Source of the DNA: an uncultured Planctomycetaceae bacterium
GTDB lineage: Bacteria > Planctomycetota > Planctomycetia > Planctomycetales > Planctomycetaceae
Assembly: GCA_937952455.1 (NCBI GenBank)
Contig: CALFYU010000251.1
Span: 1-13,432, forward strand
Length of the DNA stretch: 13,432 nt
Direction: 5' to 3'
Notes under the pieces: generated by a model
What the model was told of the DNA's origin: nothing
Databases searched by the model: none
The model's input: the letters and a program-made list of their open reading frames with translations, nothing else
Position numbers and translations under genes: made by a program
In this document: positions 7,437-13,432 of the stretch, one piece after another
Numbering within the stretch: the first letter of the stretch is position 1
How the letters are laid out: the number at the start of each line of letters is the position of its first letter

Positions 7437-8270
7437 ATGATTCGTCGTTTTGTTTGGACGTTCGCCGCGATACTGAGTGCGTCCTTGGTGTTGGCTGCGC
7501 CGCGGACGTCGGCGGCACAGGGACTGATCTGGAGCCTGCCGGAGGAGGACGGCACCTGGATCCGATACGAGGGGGATTATCGCAACGTCGAAGCCCGTCC
7601 CAACGCCGACCAGGTTTTGACGCTACAGAGCCAACCCAGGCTGACGATCAGTTCCGTCGCCCGGGAAACCCGCGAGTACCACGGCAAGGAGGTCCCTTGC
7701 CGCTGGGTGGAAATGAAGGTCGAGACCGGTAAGTCATCGGCCGAAGGGGTCGAAACCGGCCGTTTCGGAACGATCATCTATAAGGTTTTGATTCCCGAAC
7801 AAGCGGTGATCGGAAAAATCACAGATGCGGACGAGCTTCCCGTGACCTTCTTGCCAATTCTGGAAGGGTATCGCAAATTAGGGGACAGGCCTGCTCAACC
7901 GGTAAAAGAGAAAGTCCTGGCGGTTTATCCGATGATCTCACTGATTGCGCACTATCGCGACTTCGAAGCGGTCGCCAAGGAAGCCGAGCCGGTCGACGTC
8001 AAACTCGGCACGGTCATGGCACGTCGATACAAGGGCGTCAAGATCTCCGAAACCAACACCAGCCGGACGAAAAACGTCGCCGAATTAGCCATCAGCGATG
8101 AGGTCCCCTTCGGCGTCGCCCGCTGGACCGTGACCATCGAGCGTGACGAAAAGGACGAACTGGAAGACGTCGAAAGCTTCCACCGCACCACGACCATCGA
8201 AGTCGACATGCAGGCCGTCGAAACCGGCAGCGGAGCGCGATCCGCCATTCAAACCCCGTCGGCGAACTAG
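7437..8270 (+). CDS. Secreted protein of unknown function
   Basis: The 277-residue protein starts with a clear Sec signal peptide (MIRR, then a hydrophobic stretch to about residue 20, probable cleavage after SAA near residue 27). The mature part is rich in beta-strand-like segments: WIRYEGDYRN, RLTISSVARET, CRWVEMKVET, GTIIYKVLIPE, VKLGTVMARRYKGVKI, FGVARWTVTIER and TTTIEVDMQ. This suggests a beta-rich periplasmic or surface domain, possibly with a repeated fold half. One Cys (Cys88) is present, so no disulphide within the chain is expected. I recognise no family or catalytic motif. The ATG at 7437 is chosen because GGAG lies nine bases upstream and it places the signal peptide at the N-terminus. 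The open frame continues to 7122 but that part looks non-coding. It converges on the small lipoprotein gene. Confidence 0.8.
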   Translation: MIRRFVWTFAAILSASLVLAAPRTSAAQGLIWSLPEEDGTWIRYEGDYRNVEARPNADQVLTLQSQPRLTISSVARETREYHGKEVPCRWVEMKVETGKSSAEGVETGRFGTIIYKVLIPEQAVIGKITDADELPVTFLPILEGYRKLGDRPAQPVKEKVLAVYPMISLIAHYRDFEAVAKEAEPVDVKLGTVMARRYKGVKISETNTSRTKNVAELAISDEVPFGVARWTVTIERDEKDELEDVESFHRTTTIEVDMQAVETGSGARSAIQTPSAN

Positions 8271-8293
8271 CGCATCACGTGCGCCAACTCTTA

Positions 8294-8348
8294 GGGTGGC
8301 ACTCGCGGCTGGGGTGTCACCGGCTGCTGGGGTGCCGCTGGCGGCCTG
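8294..8348 (+). repeat. Three tandem units of about 18 bases in a convergent gap
   Basis: Units start at 8294, 8312 and 8330, each opening with GGGTG and ending in a GGCTG/GGCCTG-like half: GGGTGGCACTCGCGGCTG, GGGTGTCACCGGCTGCTG and GGGTGCCGCTGGCGGCCTG. They fill most of the gap between two convergent genes. The match between units is imperfect (roughly two thirds), but the exact 18-base period is clear. Confidence 0.55.
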
Positions 8349-8358
8349 TCCGCCAGTG
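8336..8358. terminator. GC-rich hairpin between convergent genes
   Basis: CTGGCGG (8338-8344) and CCGCCAG (8350-8356) form a perfect seven-pair stem around the loop CCTGT, extendable by a G-T and a C-G pair to 8336-8358. It sits in the 114-base gap where a plus-strand and a minus-strand gene converge. This suggests a bidirectional block to transcription, although no T-run follows on either side. Confidence 0.45.
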
Positions 8359-8384
8359 CCCTGAAACGTGGCCGTTACGACGCC

Positions 8385-8510
8385 CTACCGCTGTACCGAA
8401 AGGATCGCCGGGAGTTTCACGTCCGGCCGATCGGGAATGTTGTCCGGCATCTTCTTGCCGCACCCGGTTCCAAGAGCCGCAACTGCCAACAGCAAAACCA
8501 ATGTTCTCAT
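8385..8510 (-). CDS. Small lipoprotein (41 residues)
   Basis: The product starts MRTLVLLLAVAALGTGC, a short signal peptide ending in the lipobox LGTGC. The Cys at residue 17 would be lipidated and become the first residue of the mature protein. Only 25 residues follow (GKKMPDNIPDRPDVKLPAIL...), polar and Pro-rich, with no fold evident. The ATG at 8510 is supported by AAGGAA five bases upstream (8516-8521). The open frame extends to 8612 but adds 34 residues without a signal. Such tiny lipoproteins often escape gene callers. Without Asp at position +2 of the mature chain (it is Gly), E. coli rules would send it to the outer membrane, though those rules may not hold in planctomycetes. The function is unknown. 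Confidence 0.7.
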   Translation of the reverse strand: MRTLVLLLAVAALGTGCGKKMPDNIPDRPDVKLPAILSVQR

Positions 8511-8850
8511 CGTGTTTCCTTGTCGCTTTGATTCGAGGCGTCGATGTGGAATATGGAGTAGCCGCGCGAAATTTGAATGCCGCGGCGACAACTGAATAAG
8601 CATCGCACGCATGGTTCCAGCACAGCCAACGGCGGGCCAGACTACTCAAACCATTTCGTCGAATCAAACGAAATCCGTCCGTCTAACACGCAATCGGAAC
8701 AAATCGCCCGCTTATTCACAGACCGTTAACGAACCCTTAATGGGACGCTCATATCCAGCGGCCGAACCGCAAGAATCGCATCGTCAATCTGACGGTCATC
8801 AGCAGGCGGCGCACAACGTCGCAATGTCCGGCATGGCGTCCGGGCAGCCG
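8511..8850. other. Intergenic region upstream of the small lipoprotein
   Basis: No convincing gene lies in these 340 bases. A plus-strand frame from 8611 is open but runs into the end of the HtrA-like gene and has no ribosome site. There is one inverted repeat, ATTTCGT (8653-8659) and ACGAAAT (8668-8674), seven pairs with an eight-base spacer and no T-run. It could be an operator or message-end structure. The stretch is somewhat richer in A/T than its surroundings, as expected for promoter DNA, but I cannot place a -35/-10 pair with confidence. Confidence 0.45.
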
Positions 8851-9852
8851 CTAACCGTTCCCAAGCACGACGGTCAGTTTCTTCGAATCGCGCACGATCG
8901 TCACCTCGATGGGAAGTTCGATCGGAATCGATGCCAATAACCGGTGGACGTCGTCCACGCTTTCAATGATGCGATCGTTCATGGCGATCAACAGGTCGCC
9001 TGAGCGCAGATCACTCTTGGCGGCCAGACTTTGTGGTTCCACGTCATGCACACAAACCGCCTGATCAGTTAGCAGATCCAAGGCTCGCACCGCTTCGCGG
9101 GCCACACGGACGCCGCTGGCGGTAATGCCCAGATGTCGACGCCGCACGCGCCCATGGACCAGGATTTCGGTCGTCACCCACTGCGCGGTGTTACTCGGCA
9201 CCGCAAAACCGATGCCCTGTGCCATCATGATGATCGCCGTATTGACGCCGATCACATGGCCGCGCGTGTCGACCAGCGGACCGCCGCTGTTGCCGGGATT
9301 GATCGGAGCGGAGTGCTGAATGACGCTTTCGATCATCCGCCCCGCCTGGCTGCGCATACTGCGGCCGGTGGCGCTGACAACGCCGGTCGACACGGTCGAC
9401 TGCAATCCGAGCGGACTGCCGGTGGCGATCACCAGTTGCCCCACGCGCAATTGCGACGAATCGCCGACGGAGACATACGGCAAATCGCGCGACGCAAGTC
9501 GCAGCAGGGCGAGGGCCGTGGCCGGATCACCCCCCCCGACCTCCGCATCGACGCGGTCCCCTTCATTCGTCTCGGCGATCAAACGATCCCGCTCCGCCAC
9601 CACGTGGCTGTTGGTCACCGCATAGCCGTCGGGCGTGATGATAAATCCCGATCCTGAGCCGCGCCGGGCCTGCTGGCCGACGCCGGTCACGCTGATCACC
9701 GCCGGCGAAACCGTTTCAACCACCTTGATGACGGCCATCGAATACGCATCGAGAATCGCAGATTCAACTGGCTCGCTGCCGCCCGGACGCCCCGCCTGGG
9801 GATCGGGATTGTCGGCGGAACTGTTTGACACTTGTGTGGGGAACCAATTCAT
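8851..9852 (-). CDS. HtrA/DegP-like (S1C) serine protease with PDZ domain, catalytic Asp missing
   Basis: The 333-residue product has a trypsin-like domain (about residues 35-230) and one C-terminal PDZ domain (about 240-332, with SDLRSGDLLIAMNDRII). His83 sits in VTNSHVV and Ser189 in NPGNSGGPL, both in normal family context, including the following GVNTAI. The third triad residue should be the Asp of the 'D-x-x-T-D-L-A-L-L' motif. Here the text is GGDPATALALLRL, with Ala113 (codon GCC) in that place. The frame is intact on both sides. The protein is therefore either a weak protease or a non-proteolytic binding form. From the ATG at 9852 there is no signal peptide; the N-terminus is polar (NWFPTQVSNSSADNPDPQ). 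A GTG at 9975 would add 41 residues but also no clear signal. A strong ribosome site is lacking at either start. Family membership is sure; activity and location are not. Confidence 0.92.
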   Translation of the reverse strand: MNWFPTQVSNSSADNPDPQAGRPGGSEPVESAILDAYSMAVIKVVETVSPAVISVTGVGQQARRGSGSGFIITPDGYAVTNSHVVAERDRLIAETNEGDRVDAEVGGGDPATALALLRLASRDLPYVSVGDSSQLRVGQLVIATGSPLGLQSTVSTGVVSATGRSMRSQAGRMIESVIQHSAPINPGNSGGPLVDTRGHVIGVNTAIIMMAQGIGFAVPSNTAQWVTTEILVHGRVRRRHLGITASGVRVAREAVRALDLLTDQAVCVHDVEPQSLAAKSDLRSGDLLIAMNDRIIESVDDVHRLLASIPIELPIEVTIVRDSKKLTVVLGNG

Positions 9853-9985
9853 GATGATCACCGCAGCGAAGTTGAGGACAGCGGGTCGCTCCAAATCATT
9901 CGGCCGCGGCCGAGCAAAGTCAAGCAACCCGTCATCGCGATGTCCCGAAACCACGAAGACATCGGCTTTGGGCACAATTTACTCG

Positions 9986-10014
9986 TTGACGCAATTCGCC
10001 GAATGAGATAAAGA
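9986..10014 (+). promoter_or_regulatory. Possible sigma70-type promoter of the glycosyltransferase gene
   Basis: TTGACG (9986-9991) matches five of six bases of the -35 consensus. A weak -10 (TAAAGA at 10009-10014, or GATAAA two bases earlier) follows after 15-17 bases. Transcription would begin near 10020, right at an inverted repeat. The weak -10 keeps confidence low. Confidence 0.25.
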
Positions 10015-10017
10015 CCC

Positions 10018-10040
10018 CGGTTTTCATCCTCTAAAAACCG
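10018..10040. repeat. Inverted repeat upstream of the glycosyltransferase gene
   Basis: CGGTTTT (10018-10024) and AAAACCG (10034-10040) pair perfectly over seven bases with a nine-base spacer. It lies in the gap between two divergent genes (9853-10149, otherwise without recognisable content), about 110 bases before the glycosyltransferase ATG. It may be an operator or a 5' leader hairpin. Confidence 0.4.
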
Positions 10041-10149
10041 ACTCCTCGCCTCATCTCAGAACGTCACCTGTCAGGCCTTGACGCGGTTCTTCGTTCGACT
10101 TCACCTCCCTTCCGACAGCAGTTCCGTTATCTCGAATCTCGTAAACCCC

Positions 10150-11871
10150 ATGAAACCCGGCTTCGCCCATCCCCCGACTTCAGCTTGGACGCGGAATTCC
10201 AATCTGATGGTGCTCGCCGCCATCGCTGTGATTCTCGTCGTCCGTCTGGCGACGCTCAACACGCTTGCCGTTACGGACAATACCGAGGCGCGGCATGCTG
10301 AGATCGGCTGGCAGATGTTCCGCTCTGGAGATTGGGTGACCCCGAGGTTTCATCTGTACGGCCGGCTGGAACCCTTCTTGGGCAAGCCGCCGCTCTCATT
10401 CTGGATGACGGCGCTGTCGTTTCACGTGTTCGGCGTCTCTGAATGGTCGTCGCGGCTGCCGAATTGGCTGCTCGGCAGCGCGGTGATCGCCATGACCGTT
10501 TTGTTTGGGCGAAAGTTGTGGTCCCTGCATGTGGGACTGTTGGCTGCACTTGTGTTGGCCTCCACGGGATTGTTCTTCGTCCTCAGCGGCGCCTGCATAC
10601 TCGACATGGCACTCGCCGCGGCGGTGAGTCTGGCCATGATGACTTTCGCGTTATTCATTGCCGACGACGCCCACGCAGCGTGGTGGGGGCGGGCCTTTTT
10701 CTTTGCGCTGGGACTGGGTTGTTTGGCCAAAGGCCCCGTGGCGGTCGTGCTTGTCGGAATCGCCCTTGCCGCCTGGTTAACCATCGCGCATCAATGGAAG
10801 TCGCTATGCCGCTTGCCCTGGATTTCAGGCTCCGCAATTGCAGTTGTGGTCACCGTCCCCTGGTTCCTCCTGGCGGAGCGCGCCAATCCGGGGTTCCTCC
10901 GTTACTTTCTGATCAACGAACACATCCTCCGCTACCTCGTGCACGACTACGGCGACCGCTACGGCGGGGGACACACACAACCCTACGGCGCGAGTTGGGT
11001 GATGCTGGCGATCGCCTTTTTGCCTTGGACGCCCTTACTCGTTCGCTACGCGATCGAAACCTGGCGGCAGCGGCGGACGCTGACGATTGATGCCGACAAC
11101 ATGTGGCTGGCCTACGCCGTGATCTGGGGATTGACGCCGGCGTTGTTCTTCACGCTCTGCCGGCAAATCCTCGTCACGTACGTACTCCCCGGCTTCCCGG
11201 GGTTGGCGCTGGCCTCGGCCGTGGTGTTATCACGTTGGCTGCAATCGGATCAAAGAGACGCATTGCTCCGGTCTGTGCGCTTCGGCGCGGTCCTGTTTGC
11301 CGTGACGCTGATTTCCGGATTGGCATATGGGCTGTTGCAACCGATATCGCTATGGGCACTCGCGGGGTTGACGGCGATGGTGACTCTCTTCGTCGCAATG
11401 GCATGGCACGGACACAAGCGCAACGATGCCGTGACGCTGTTGGCCGCCGTTGGTATGGGTATGCCGCTATTGATATCGGTCGCCTTATCAACCGGTCGCG
11501 GCTCGATCAACGACACCTATTCGGCCAAGACGATCGTGGCCCGCGTAACATCCTTGCCCGAACGGAATCGTCACCCGGTGGTACTGCCCATGGGGGACGA
11601 GTATTCCGCCAACTTCTATGTCGAGGCTTGCCACGACGGCCGCATCACGCGACACGAAGAGCGAGGGGCTTCGTATGTGCTGCAAAGAGTCGCACAATCG
11701 CCTGAGGAAGTCTTTGTGTTCAAACGCAAACACTGGGAATCACTGGACCCCAACGTGCGGCGCGGCCTCGAGCCGATCGTCGAAACCGGTCATTGGGTGG
11801 CCTGCGGCATCAGCGAAGAATTTCCGCCCGCGCCGGCCCTAACGCTCCGTCTCGATAACCGCCCGCGGTAG
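10150..11871 (+). CDS. ArnT-like membrane glycosyltransferase (GT39/PMT_2 superfamily)
   Basis: Enzymes of this group move a sugar from a polyprenyl-phosphate carrier to an acceptor on the outer face of the membrane. The 573-residue protein has about ten to twelve membrane helices between residues 20 and 450. A soluble C-terminal domain of about 120 residues follows. Landmarks: first outer loop with DNTEARHAEIGWQMFRSGDW (43-62), GKPPLSFW (78-85), LDMALA (151-156), GCLAKGPVA (190-198), PWF...NPGFLRYFLINEHILRYL (237-263) and RQILVTYVLPGFPGLAL (338-354). Each has a counterpart in E. coli ArnT, which adds aminoarabinose to lipid A. The order and spacing fit, but the sugar and acceptor cannot be read from sequence, and no arn or glycan genes are nearby. 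The start is taken at the ATG at 10150; a TTG at 10078 is in frame. Neither has a clear ribosome site. Confidence 0.88.
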   Translation: MKPGFAHPPTSAWTRNSNLMVLAAIAVILVVRLATLNTLAVTDNTEARHAEIGWQMFRSGDWVTPRFHLYGRLEPFLGKPPLSFWMTALSFHVFGVSEWSSRLPNWLLGSAVIAMTVLFGRKLWSLHVGLLAALVLASTGLFFVLSGACILDMALAAAVSLAMMTFALFIADDAHAAWWGRAFFFALGLGCLAKGPVAVVLVGIALAAWLTIAHQWKSLCRLPWISGSAIAVVVTVPWFLLAERANPGFLRYFLINEHILRYLVHDYGDRYGGGHTQPYGASWVMLAIAFLPWTPLLVRYAIETWRQRRTLTIDADNMWLAYAVIWGLTPALFFTLCRQILVTYVLPGFPGLALASAVVLSRWLQSDQRDALLRSVRFGAVLFAVTLISGLAYGLLQPISLWALAGLTAMVTLFVAMAWHGHKRNDAVTLLAAVGMGMPLLISVALSTGRGSINDTYSAKTIVARVTSLPERNRHPVVLPMGDEYSANFYVEACHDGRITRHEERGASYVLQRVAQSPEEVFVFKRKHWESLDPNVRRGLEPIVETGHWVACGISEEFPPAPALTLRLDNRPR

Positions 11872-11938
11872 AGAATCACCTCGATCGATGATCAAGCGAA
11901 ATTCTTGTCACCGAGTTTAGTGTTTCTGACAGCGGTGC

Positions 11939-13429
11939 TCACGGCGACTCCGCCGCAAATCGATCCTCGTGGGTGACATTGCCATTGACGTCGTAATGCC
12001 GAAAGACGATCGTCGGTCGCCCTTCCTGCCGCTCGACCGTAACGGCCAAAAAACCGCCAATGACTTTCAAAAACCGGTGGTACTCCGGAATATAGTCCTC
12101 CTGCTTCCAACCACCGGCATGCACGTCGCTCGCCGGCCCGCAGGAGTATTCCCGCACGCCCGTCTTCGGATCGACCGACGCATATTGCCAATGCCGGTCG
12201 CCGCACACGACGAAGACATTTTTGTGGTCCTTTAGAAACTCGCGAATTTCGTTGCCTTCATGCGCAAAGGCGGTGTTCGCATGATTGTCCGCTTTGGTCG
12301 GCCGATCCGGTCCCACGATCGGCGTGGGACTGATCAACAGGCGAAACGTGGCATCGGATTCGGTCAGCGTCCGTTTGAACCACTCCTTTTGCTCCGCTCC
12401 CCAAATTGTCTTGTCCGGCCCGTCCGGTGCGTCATTGGGGCTGCGAAAATCGCGGCCCTCCACCATCCAAATTTGCAGGTCCTTCCCCCAGCGCCGCGTG
12501 CGGTACGTCCGGTCCCCCATCGGCACCTGTTCCAAAAACAGCGCGACCCCCTGCGGAAACGTGAACTCGTGCATGTAGGGCGTCTTCATCGACGGCCAGC
12601 AGTCGTCCCGCCACGTGTCGTGGTCATCTTTGATGAAGTAGCTGCCGACATGCCGGTGAAACTCGACGTTCGTCGGCCAACTATACGTCCGCTGCCAGTG
12701 ATAGCGCGCCAAATCGACCGTCTTGGCAAAATCGTCGTAGTACAGGATGTCACCCGTGTGCACGAAAAAGTCGGGTGATAGCTTGCGCATCTCGGGATAG
12801 ATATTGAAACCGTCCGGACGGTCGTTATCGAGATTCCCTTGTCCTGTAGAGACAGTAAAAACCACGCGCGCCGCATCATCCGCTGCGGGCGCGGTGCGAA
12901 ATTCCCCTTCAAGTGTTTGCCCGGACTGGCCCTGTAGAGTACGGCTTTCGACCCGGAGGAGGTAACGCGTCGCCGGCTGCAAGTCGCGGAGGTGGAACTG
13001 ACGCGTTAAATCGCCCAGCGGATCGACCTGCTCCCACGGCGTTTCCCGCCACTGGGAATCGCCATCGGGCTGATACAACACGCGGACTTCGCCATCCGCT
13101 CCCGGCGCCGCCATCCGCATATCGCGTACCGTCACGCCGTCGTCGAAGCGGATCGCTTTGACGGTTCGATCTCGGCGGGGAACTGACTTGTTTGTCTTTT
13201 CATAATCGATCTTGACGTCGGGGCCGTCGCTGGGATTGCGCTGCGGACGCAACGTCAACCGTGTCCACACGATGGCCGACGTAGCATCGATTTCACCGAC
13301 CTTAAAGCCGGTCGCCTGAAACGGCCCGGTTTCGTCAGCAGCGTCTGACGCGACGACCGATGCCGCCATCAACCATAGCCCGCAGGCCACAGCGAGGATC
13401 GGCGTATTCAAGGGCATGGATTTCGACAT
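11939..13429 (-). CDS. PhoD-family alkaline phosphatase/phosphodiesterase
   Basis: The 496-residue protein has a signal peptide (hydrophobic stretch at about residues 9-28, ending VVASDA). A beta-sandwich N-terminal domain typical of PhoD follows (about 35-180, with 'GEIDATSAIVWTRL' and 'LRDLQPATRYLLRVES'), then a metallophosphatase domain. Metal-binding motifs: HTGDILYYD (224-232), KDDHD (267-271), GRDFRSP (325-331) and VCGDRHWQY (408-416). PhoD enzymes release phosphate from mono- and diesters outside the cytoplasm and are usually Tat exported. This signal peptide has no twin-arginine motif, so Sec export is likelier. GDRHWQ replaces the GDVH-type ending and may mark a planctomycete subgroup. 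The ATG at 13429 is three bases from the window edge; an ATG at 13417 is also possible, and a start outside the window cannot be excluded. It converges with the glycosyltransferase gene over 67 bases with no clear terminator. Confidence 0.88.
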   Translation of the reverse strand: MSKSMPLNTPILAVACGLWLMAASVVASDAADETGPFQATGFKVGEIDATSAIVWTRLTLRPQRNPSDGPDVKIDYEKTNKSVPRRDRTVKAIRFDDGVTVRDMRMAAPGADGEVRVLYQPDGDSQWRETPWEQVDPLGDLTRQFHLRDLQPATRYLLRVESRTLQGQSGQTLEGEFRTAPAADDAARVVFTVSTGQGNLDNDRPDGFNIYPEMRKLSPDFFVHTGDILYYDDFAKTVDLARYHWQRTYSWPTNVEFHRHVGSYFIKDDHDTWRDDCWPSMKTPYMHEFTFPQGVALFLEQVPMGDRTYRTRRWGKDLQIWMVEGRDFRSPNDAPDGPDKTIWGAEQKEWFKRTLTESDATFRLLISPTPIVGPDRPTKADNHANTAFAHEGNEIREFLKDHKNVFVVCGDRHWQYASVDPKTGVREYSCGPASDVHAGGWKQEDYIPEYHRFLKVIGGFLAVTVERQEGRPTIVFRHYDVNGNVTHEDRFAAESP

Positions 13430-13432
13430 GTC

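Noticed and set aside
8611..8940. 109-codon plus-strand open frame between the lipoprotein and the HtrA-like gene
   Set aside because: It overlaps the end of the HtrA-like PDZ domain, lacks a ribosome site, and has a Gln/Ser/Asn-rich composition with no pattern.
9530..9537. Run of eight C as a frameshift or phase-variation site in the HtrA-like gene
   Set aside because: Motifs on both sides are in the same frame and the run is short, so there is no sign of an actual shift here.
10276..10290. Thr-Glu-Ala-Arg in place of the Asp-Glu motif in the first loop of the ArnT-like protein
   Set aside because: Related membrane glycosyltransferases often carry a TEAR version of this loop, so I do not treat it as loss of a catalytic residue.
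12260..12778. 172-codon plus-strand open frame inside the PhoD gene
   Set aside because: It is opposite the most conserved part of the phosphatase, is Arg/Pro/Val rich, and shows no start signal or motif.
1..13432. tRNA or rRNA genes, CRISPR arrays, insertion sequences, prophage or defence genes
   Set aside because: I found no transposase, integrase, repeat-spacer array, RNA-gene signature or known defence domain on either strand.

Overview
The window looks like chromosomal DNA from a planctomycete, probably near the Gimesia/Symmachiella/Rhodopirellula part of the phylum. This is inferred from content, since no rRNA or marker gene is present. The pointers are GC-rich DNA with loosely packed single genes on both strands, few strong Shine-Dalgarno sites, a long VCBS/FG-GAP repeat protein, a PhoD-type phosphatase, secreted proteins of no known family, a HisA-related protein that may not be a histidine enzyme, and intergenic repeats that look dispersed.

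Layout. 1-382 (-) is the N-terminal part of a HisA/HisF-related TIM barrel, cut by the window edge. A DUF3634-like small membrane protein (550-846, +) diverges from it. Next on the minus strand come an 82-residue two-helix membrane protein (880-1128), a repeat-rich intergenic stretch (about 1231-1405), a SlyX-family protein (1411-1647), a membrane-anchored endonuclease/exonuclease/phosphatase (EEP) protein (1726-2718), a 13-repeat VCBS protein (2781-5129) and SppA (5191-7032). Two hairpins separate sppA from the VCBS gene. A 404-base divergent gap leads to a secreted protein of unknown family (7437-8270, +). It converges on a 41-residue lipoprotein (8385-8510, -) across a gap holding three 18-base repeat units and a strong hairpin. 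An HtrA/DegP-like protein with a PDZ domain follows (8851-9852, -). The window ends with an ArnT-like membrane glycosyltransferase (10150-11871, +) converging on a PhoD-family phosphatase (11939-13429, -).

How the genes fit together. Most products belong to the cell envelope or periplasm: SppA, the HtrA-like protein, the ArnT-like transferase, the PhoD-like phosphatase, the lipoprotein and the VCBS and EEP proteins. They do not form an obvious pathway. The only close coupling is VCBS-EEP, where an alternative GTG start of the EEP gene overlaps the VCBS stop codon. I see no defence system, prophage, insertion sequence, CRISPR array or RNA gene.

The most notable observation is that the HtrA-like protein keeps its catalytic His and Ser but has Ala where the catalytic Asp should be. 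The two repeat-bearing intergenic regions are the next most interesting.
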